A stretch of 64,000 nt of DNA, taken from positions 248,001-312,000 of the forward strand of contig NC_019867.2 in NCBI RefSeq assembly GCF_002234675.1, in the 5' to 3' direction. The translations under genes were made by a program, and so were the position numbers. This stretch comes from Oryzias latipes (Eukaryota > Chordata > Actinopteri > Beloniformes > Adrianichthyidae). How positions within the stretch are numbered: the first letter of the stretch is position 1; every line of letters begins with the position of its first letter. This document shows positions 44,251 through 64,000 of the stretch, piece by piece. Below the pieces are notes generated by a model that worked only from the letters and a program-made list of their open reading frames with translations, was not told where the DNA came from and ran no database searches.

Positions 44251-44326
44251 GAACCAACTCAGAACCACCTGCAGGTTTGTGACGCAGCGTCGTGAAGGAA
44301 CGTTTCCATCATTTCCAGATCAGATC

Positions 44327-44332
44327 TTTATT
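44327..44332 (-). terminator. mak16: mak16 poly(A) signal
   Basis: TTTATT on the plus strand is AATAAA on the minus strand (aaagtaaataaagatc), 224 bases past the mak16 stop codon. It is the only good signal before the MITE-A copy. Confidence 0.6.
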
Positions 44333-44555
44333 TACTTTGGACAACAGATTTTCTAACATGAGAACATGGGAGTTCGGATCCTCCCCCTGAATGGTTCAGA
44401 CCTGAGGAACGTTGATGTCTGATGTGGGGATTGGAACCAATGTTCATGTTCTCTCAGCTCCGTCCAGGACAGGAACCTGTATGCTGCTGAGATCTGTTGC
44501 CACGGTAACCCAAAAGAGGGGGTGGAGTCTAAAGCAGCCAGGCTTTGATTGACAG

Positions 44556-57514
<12,959 letters not shown>

Positions 57515-57700
57515 TTCCGCTTCCTGTCACGTTTTCCCTCAGAGAAAGGAAACGTTTGATGAATTTTCCTTAAAGATAAACTGATAAAATATGACAGAAA
57601 CGTTTTACAGGGTTTCAGAAACACATGTACAAAACGAGGGCCGCCATCTTTGTTTAGGCGGATGTGACGTGGCGGAAGACGTCCTTGCATTTTTTTTTTT
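57515..57700 (-). promoter_or_regulatory. mak16: mak16 promoter and 5' leader
   Basis: Read on the minus strand, AAGATGGCGGC (57640-57650) is a consensus YY1 site of the type found just downstream of housekeeping start sites. Upstream are a CTTCCGCC ETS-like site and a TGACGT half-site near 57665-57680. The ATG at 57514 sits in an aagcggaaATGc context and the leader would be about 130 bases. The start site is inferred. Confidence 0.6.
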
Positions 57701-58766
57701 TACATTTGCATTAAAAAAAACTGGGTGGTCTTCGTTCTAAAGTTCTGCGTATAAAAACGGATGTTTTTCGTTGTTTTGTTCTAATATTGTTTAAGAACTA
57801 CAAACAGGCTGGACTCTGACCTCATCTGCTCAATAAACTAATAAAATAAGCTGCCATTAAAGGTTAAATGGCTACTAAGTGTCACAGACATGTTTATGTT
57901 CGTCACGGCAGCTCCAGTCTGGTTGGTTCTTCATCCACAGATATTATTATATCTACCAGAATGCTGAACGTAGATTTGATTTTAATAACAAACACACAAT
58001 AATATTCTCTTTAGATGATTTTATTTATTTAATCTATTGTTTGGTGTATTGATTTTTCACATGTAAGTAACTGGATTGTTGACGTTTCCGAGTTCAACAG
58101 CCTTTACTCTCAAAATTTTATCATATTTATATTTCTTGCTGTTGATGTTCGTCTCGGTTCAGGATCAGAAGGGCTGAGGCGCTTAAGCGTAACAAGTGAG
58201 GCAGCACCTTTCACGAAGGACCGTGAACGCACCAATCATCATTTTCATGAACCGAAGGATCAGTCCGTGAACGCAGCGCTGCGGATCATGTCCTGATGGA
58301 GTGGGTTTCTCACCCACGGTTTCATGCAAACACCGGGGTTTGCGTCACGAGGAGGAGGAAAAAACACGATCGTCCTTGAAATGTTTTGTTTTTCTTAATT
58401 TGAGTTTTTCAGTCAATTGCAACAACGATCCAAAGTTCGCAGCGCCCAACAGAAATGCATTCTGGGAAACACCGGTACCGCAGAGCAGCAGCGACACCCA
58501 GCGGTCTAAAATAATGACTTTCATCTACCGGGTCGACGCAAACGTTTATTGTATAAAATCCTTTGAGTTTTTAGACTTTTTAGAAGAAACATTTTTTTGA
58601 TCAAATATAAACATACTACAAAACGTGAGAAAATGATCATCATGAAACTCAGAAAATTATTATACATTGAGTTACAACCTCAGTATGGTAGATTAAAAAT
58701 TATTATTTAGATAACCTAAATGTCAAAAAAATCATTGTCTCAGTTTGCTGAAAGTTTGTCTACTTC
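57701..58766. other. intergenic stretch, nothing recognised
   Basis: AT-rich sequence between mak16 and the spindlin gene. No exon, RNA gene or named repeat is supported. Confidence 0.35.
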
Positions 58767-58976
58767 AACCCTTGTGACCCCTATGACCGCCCCCCCCCCT
58801 TCCATTGAGGTGTTCTCCTACCATGACAAAGGTGGATAAAGGTGGAAAGATTTCATGTAATCCATGGACACCAGTGAAGATCACAAATCATTGAAGAAAA
58901 AAGGTTCAGAGCACTGTCTAGTGGGTCTAGATGACCCACCTCCCAATGTTAAAGTGTCCAGGATAGCACAAGGGTT
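58767..58976 (+). mobile_element. MITE-A copy 7
   Basis: A 210-bp copy from CAACCCTTGTGACCCCTATG to GATAGCACAAGGGTTA, with the full internal block. Confidence 0.8.
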
Positions 58977-59161
58977 ACCCAAAACTACCTGAACCACAGA
59001 CATTATATTTATATACATATGTTTATGAACTGCGAAAAACACGGACGGGGTGACAGATGGCCGCACCCCCCGGTTGTCACGGTAGGTACCTGCTTTTGTT
59101 TCTGTCCATTTTTTCCAGGTGAAATCCATGAAGTCCCATCAAAGTACTGACAACAACAACG

Positions 59162-60254
59162 TTGCAGGACGGTCCATGACAGGAAGGTCCATGACAGGAC
59201 GGTGCATGACAGGACGGTCCATGCAGGACGTCCATGACAGGACGGTGCATGACAGGACGGTCCATGCAGGACGTCCATGACAGGACGGTGCATGACAGGA
59301 CGGTCCATGCAGGACGTCCATGACAGGACGGTCCATGCAGGACGGTTCATGACAAGACGGTCCATGACAGGACGGTCCATGACAGGACGGTCCATGCAGG
59401 ACGGTTCATGACAGGACGGTCCATGACAGGACGGTCCATGACAGATCGGTCCATGCAGGACGTCCATGACAGGACGGTCCATGACAGGACGGTCCATGAC
59501 AGGACGGTCCATGCAGGACGGTTCATGACAGGAAGGTCCATGACAGGACGGTGCATGACAGGACGGTCCATGACAGGACGGTGCATGACAGGACGGTCCA
59601 TGCAGGACGTCCATGACAGGACGGTCCATGCAGGACGGTCCATGACAGGACGGTGCATGACAGGACGGTCCATGACAGGACGGTCCATGACAGGACGGTG
59701 CATGACAGGACGGTCCATGCAGGACGGTCCATGACAGATCGGTCCATGCAGGACGTCCATGACAGGACGGTGCATGACAGGACGGTCCATGACAGGACGG
59801 TCCATGACAGGACGGTGCATGACAGGACGGTCCATGCAGGACGGTCCATGACAGATCGGTCCATGCAGGACGGTCCATGACAGGACGTCCATGACAGGAC
59901 GGTCCATGACAGGACGGTCCATGACAGGACGGTGCATGACAGGACGGTCCATGCAGGACGGTCCATGACAGATCGGTCCATGCAGGACGTCCATGACAGG
60001 ACGGTGCATGACAGGACGGTCCATGACAGGACGGTCCATGCAGGACGGTTCATGACAGGACGGTCCATGACAGGACGGTCCATGACAGGACGTCCATGCA
60101 GGACGGTCCATGACAGAACGGTCCATGACAGGACGGTCCATGACAGGACGGTCCATGCAGGACGGTCCATGACAGGACGGTCCATGACAGGACGGTCCAT
60201 GACAGGACGGTCCATGCAGGACGGTCCATGACAGGACGGTCCATGACAGGACGG
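59162..60254. repeat. 13-15-bp minisatellite (GGACGGTCCATGACA type), about 75 units
   Basis: The units are CATGACAGGACGGTC (15), CATGCAGGACGGTC (14) and CATGCAGGACGTC (13), mixed with variants in GATCGG, GGTGC and GGTTC. Blocks of several units recur in the same order (for example GACAGATCGGTCCATGCAGG at about 59443, 59732, 59851 and 59967). Confidence 0.95.
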
Positions 60255-60561
60255 TTCTGCAGATCCTGGATCTCACTGGAAGAATCCAGAGATGACCCAG
60301 ACCAGAGAAGTCCTTCTGTTGGAGCCAGTCTGTTTATGGGACAATAGTTTAGAGTCTTCATTCTCCTGGACATGTTCTGTATCCTGTTGTGGTTTCCTGT
60401 CAGAGCTGAGATTGGAGAACCTGGACTGAGGCAGATTCTAGAACAGCAAGAACGTTTACCAAAGAAGACGGACGCTCTTTGACTCTCTTAATGTTCCAGA
60501 GTCCACATGTGAAGATGAGAGGGAGTCTTCTGATGATCCAGACTGAAGGTTTTATAACATA

Positions 60562-60621
60562 ATGAATACCAGTGGGTCCTCACATTGTGACATCACAAAG
60601 TGAGGACCCACTGGTATTCAT
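60562..60621. repeat. 60-bp near-perfect palindrome
   Basis: The arms ATGAATACCAGTGGGTCCTC and its complement GAGGACCCACTGGTATTCAT continue inward through a TTGTGA/TCACAA stem, with one A:A mismatch and almost no loop. It could be an RNA hairpin or a residue of a palindromic element. Confidence 0.9.
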
Positions 60622-60782
60622 GGAGTGGGAGGGGCTGGTGCTCAGAGAGCAGGTTTTTGGAGGAAAACTCAGAAATGTGTGAACGGATCAAAATACGACT
60701 GTAGGTTGTTTTTAGTGAGGAACGAACATTTAAAACACTTCAAAAGGCTGAATTTCCATGAAACGGTTCTTGAACATGACCA

Positions 60783-62198
60783 GGGGCCTGTTTCAGAAAG
60801 GAGGTTCAACCAACTCTGAGGTTAAACTTGAACTCTGAGTTGGTCAATCGGGAGATTAACAACTCTGAGTTTTCTGTTTCAGAGAAGCTGATCCGAGTTA
60901 GGTCAATCAATTCTGAGTGGACTGATTCGGAGGTGAGCGTGCGCACCGCGACTATAAGATGCCATTATCAATGGAGCGCAGATATCACGAGTCACCATGG
61001 CAACCGTGAAAAAAACAGGTCTGCGTATTTGTCTCCAGCTGAACTTGACGTGCTGCTGCAGAGTTACAGTGAATATGAGCACATATTCCAGAAGAAAAGC
61101 AACACCGCTGCATCTGCAAAACAGAGACAGTTAGCGTGGGAAAACATAGCTGCTCAAGTTAATGCGCAAGTTTGCATTTAAATCATTGTTATAAAATATT
61201 GGCTGTAATAACTTTCTAAATAGCGTACGGTGTGAAATAAAAAATGGCGATATTTATGTGTACTTTTGAAGTGTTATTCCTGGTGTAATTGCATGAAATG
61301 CTGCATAGTGTACAGAACCAATCTGGGGGAAAAATGCATTTAACGTCGGTAATGTTTAGAGGACTTTTTTGTTAACCTTCCCCTCTTGCAAACGTTGGTC
61401 AGTTTAATATTAATACATGCAATTGTGTTTTTAAAAGTGAACTTTTGTCTACCCTTGTATTGATCAAGTGGTATAGGTTTATATGGGATTAAGAAAGTAA
61501 GCAGTGCTCGCAAATTGTTTCCTAAAACTAATTGTTACATTAATCTAATTCAATGTCCCTGATTTCATTTCCATGTAGATGCAATCCTGCAGGAATTAAA
61601 AGAACATGGCAGCAGCTAAGAATGAAGTATAAAAACATAATTCAATCAGGTCAAATTTGAGCATGTCATGGATGTAGGCTTTGTTGACAATATTTGAAAC
61701 ATCTACAAAGCAATACATATCTAATGTTGTTTTCATTGTACATATGTAATTGACTGCAACGAAAAACGGTAACGCTCAAACAAAAACGTATGGGGAAATG
61801 TAATTCTCTATGAATTAATGCAGCCTCCTCGTCTATTGGGTCCTCCAAAAAAGGACAAGCCATTCTTGTCACTTAGACCGTCTCTGTGTGACGGAAATGT
61901 GGGCAATGAAGGTTAAAGCGAAAAATACCGCTTCGTCTTTAAAAAGGGGAGGGGACCGGCAGAAACCTTGAGTTTGGAGAATAAAACCTGCTCCCGACCA
62001 GGTTAGGTTCACAGCGTAAGTAACCATGGACACTGACTCCGAGTATAAGTTACCTCTCTTTCAGAAACGGGTTTGACTTACTCTGCTTTCTCTGGTTTAA
62101 CAAACCTCCCATTCTGAAACGGAAAACCCAGGGTTTCCCTGATTTCAGGGTTAACGCACTCAGAGTTTACACTTAACCTCCTTTCTGAAACAGGCCCC
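60783..62198. mobile_element. PIF/Harbinger-like element with split SANT gene
   Basis: The inverted ends GGGGCCTGTTTCAGAAAGGA and TCCTTTCTGAAACAGGCCCC are followed by sub-terminal AACTCTGAG/CTCAGAGTT repeats. It is 1.4 kb long and contains a two-exon SANT-type gene but no transposase. Confidence 0.75.
60997..61660 (+). pseudogene. Harbinger SANT/Myb-like DNA-binding protein, two exons
   Basis: The ATG at 60997 is in a good caccATGg context (MATVKK). One base is missing in the following A-run relative to the downstream frame, which reads RSAYLSPAELDVLLQSYSEY and then AKQRQLAWENIAAQVNA. The only phase-correct junction to the next exon uses a GC donor (GC/gcaagt at 61165/61166) and the tag acceptor at 61578. 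It gives VNA-CNPAGIKRTWQQLRMKYKN, the end of the SANT-like domain, then a TGA at 61658. It is the helper DNA-binding protein of Harbinger elements, and the frameshift makes this copy non-functional. Confidence 0.6.
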
Positions 62199-63163
62199 AG
62201 AGCTCCCTGATCCGGAGCTGTGATGACGTTTCCTCTGAAGGGAACCGTTCTTCCAGAACTAAACCCGACTACTATGTCTGATAGTGTTGAGCGTTCAGCC
62301 TGCGTTCGTTTCAGGAAAACAATGTCAAACATCAGACCTTCACTTCCAGACTCCAGATATTTATTCAGGCTGCATGTTTGTCAATAAACCACAAACGAAT
62401 GTTCGTCTTTATTCGAGCTCCTGGGATCCTGAAAACGTCCGGAGACTCCTTCAGACCTGGAAATGACCGTCTCTACTCATAAAAAACAAAAACATCCAGA
62501 TAAATGAGCTTCCAGTCCAGAAAGAACACACATATGCACAGAAGGTTCCAGTTCTGGATCTGGACAGAAAACTCCAGATTCTGGGCTCTAGATCCAAAAC
62601 GGAGAATAAAGAAACATAGTTTAGGATCAAAAATCTGGTCTGTTTGGAAACCACCAGAGGCCGATCTAGAACCGAGATGCCTGGAAAGACTTTCCGAGAA
62701 AGGAAGCGACCGGAAGATTTCTGGAAACATTTGAAGACAGGAAGCATCGTCCAGAGGAGTCAGAAGACCCCCAAACGCCCCCTGCTCTAAGATCCCAGCA
62801 TTTGCAGAAGGTCCACATGACATGGGGTAGCTCAGCCCCCCAGCAAAGAAAAGCAGGGATGGGATGTGTTCAGCTGCCTCTTCCTCATGGGGGGGTCAGG
62901 GTTCTGCAGAAACTCAGGACCCTCAGACGGATGACAGAAGGCTGACGTGGAACTTTGTTCAACAATGTTCTTGGCACCTTTGGGGGGAGGGGGTGCACCG
63001 GCTTCCACAGACACCCACCAGAGTCAGAACCGCAATGACTCCAGGTGCTGTGGAGCCCCTACAAGTTTGGTTCTCCAGAGGACGGGTGGGAACCTCCACA
63101 GGCCCCTCCCCACACAGGCGGTTGGGGGAGTGACCCGTGTCTGACCCCGCCCGCGGCAGTTCT
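62199..63163 (-). other. probable spindlin 3' UTR
   Basis: This lies downstream of the spindlin stop codon. AATAAA signals on the minus strand are at 62408-62413 and 62360-62365, which would give a UTR of about 750 to 800 bases. No repeats were recognised in it. Confidence 0.45.
62360..62413 (-). terminator. candidate spindlin poly(A) signals
   Basis: Two TTTATT hexamers (62360-62365 and 62408-62413) read AATAAA on the minus strand. Either could serve. Confidence 0.4.

Positions 63164-64000
<837 letters not shown>

Noticed and set aside
59009-60276. Cys/His/Pro-rich open frames of up to 309 codons
   Set aside because: They are read through a 13-15-bp minisatellite in different frames and have no conserved domain.

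Overview
The window is nuclear DNA of a vertebrate, almost certainly a teleost fish. Genes are split into short exons with GT-AG introns. The proteins match vertebrate rab14, mak16, a spindlin and an AFAP-family adaptor. The repeats are typical of fish: RTE, L1 and L2-like retrotransposons, Tc1, Tigger, hAT and Harbinger DNA elements, a tRNA-headed SINE and many minisatellites. I cannot name the species; a medaka-like percomorph is only a guess.

Four genes can be followed exon by exon. (1) An AFAP1L2-like (XB130-type) adaptor lies on the minus strand from about 26.65 kb down to 1.04 kb. (2) rab14 lies on the plus strand, with promoter near 28.27 kb, seven coding exons from 28,654 to 41,585 and a poly(A) signal at 43,034; its reconstructed 215 codons equal the usual family length. 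(3) mak16 lies on the minus strand, with start codon at 57,514, ten coding exons, stop at 44,556 and 297 codons. (4) The 3' part of a spindlin gene on the minus strand runs off the right edge. The AFAP gene and rab14 are head to head, about 1.6 kb apart. rab14 and mak16 are tail to tail, about 1.3 kb apart.

Most of the remaining sequence is repetitive. Tandem arrays fill about a quarter of the window: a 3.5 kb 18-bp array in an AFAP-gene intron, a 7.5 kb GA-rich array in mak16 intron 2, and smaller arrays at 19.9, 23.2, 39.3, 42.1, 43.3, 47.6 and 59.2 kb. Long open frames inside these arrays arise because the units are multiples of three; they are not genes. Intron 1 of rab14 holds a three-level nest: a full-length L1 with target duplications, a Tc1 element inside the L1, and an uninterrupted RTE retrotransposon inside one terminal repeat of the Tc1. 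A 210-bp MITE family (called MITE-A here) has seven copies, two of them split by younger insertions.

The genes act in separate cell processes: SRC/PI3K adaptor signalling, endosome/Golgi trafficking, 60S ribosome assembly and histone-methyl reading. I see no sign of an operon-like or novel multi-gene system. The most interesting material is repeat biology: minisatellites that abut fragments of one RTE coding segment, higher-order amplification in the mak16 intron, and simple-sequence tracts that serve as the polypyrimidine tracts of conserved exons.
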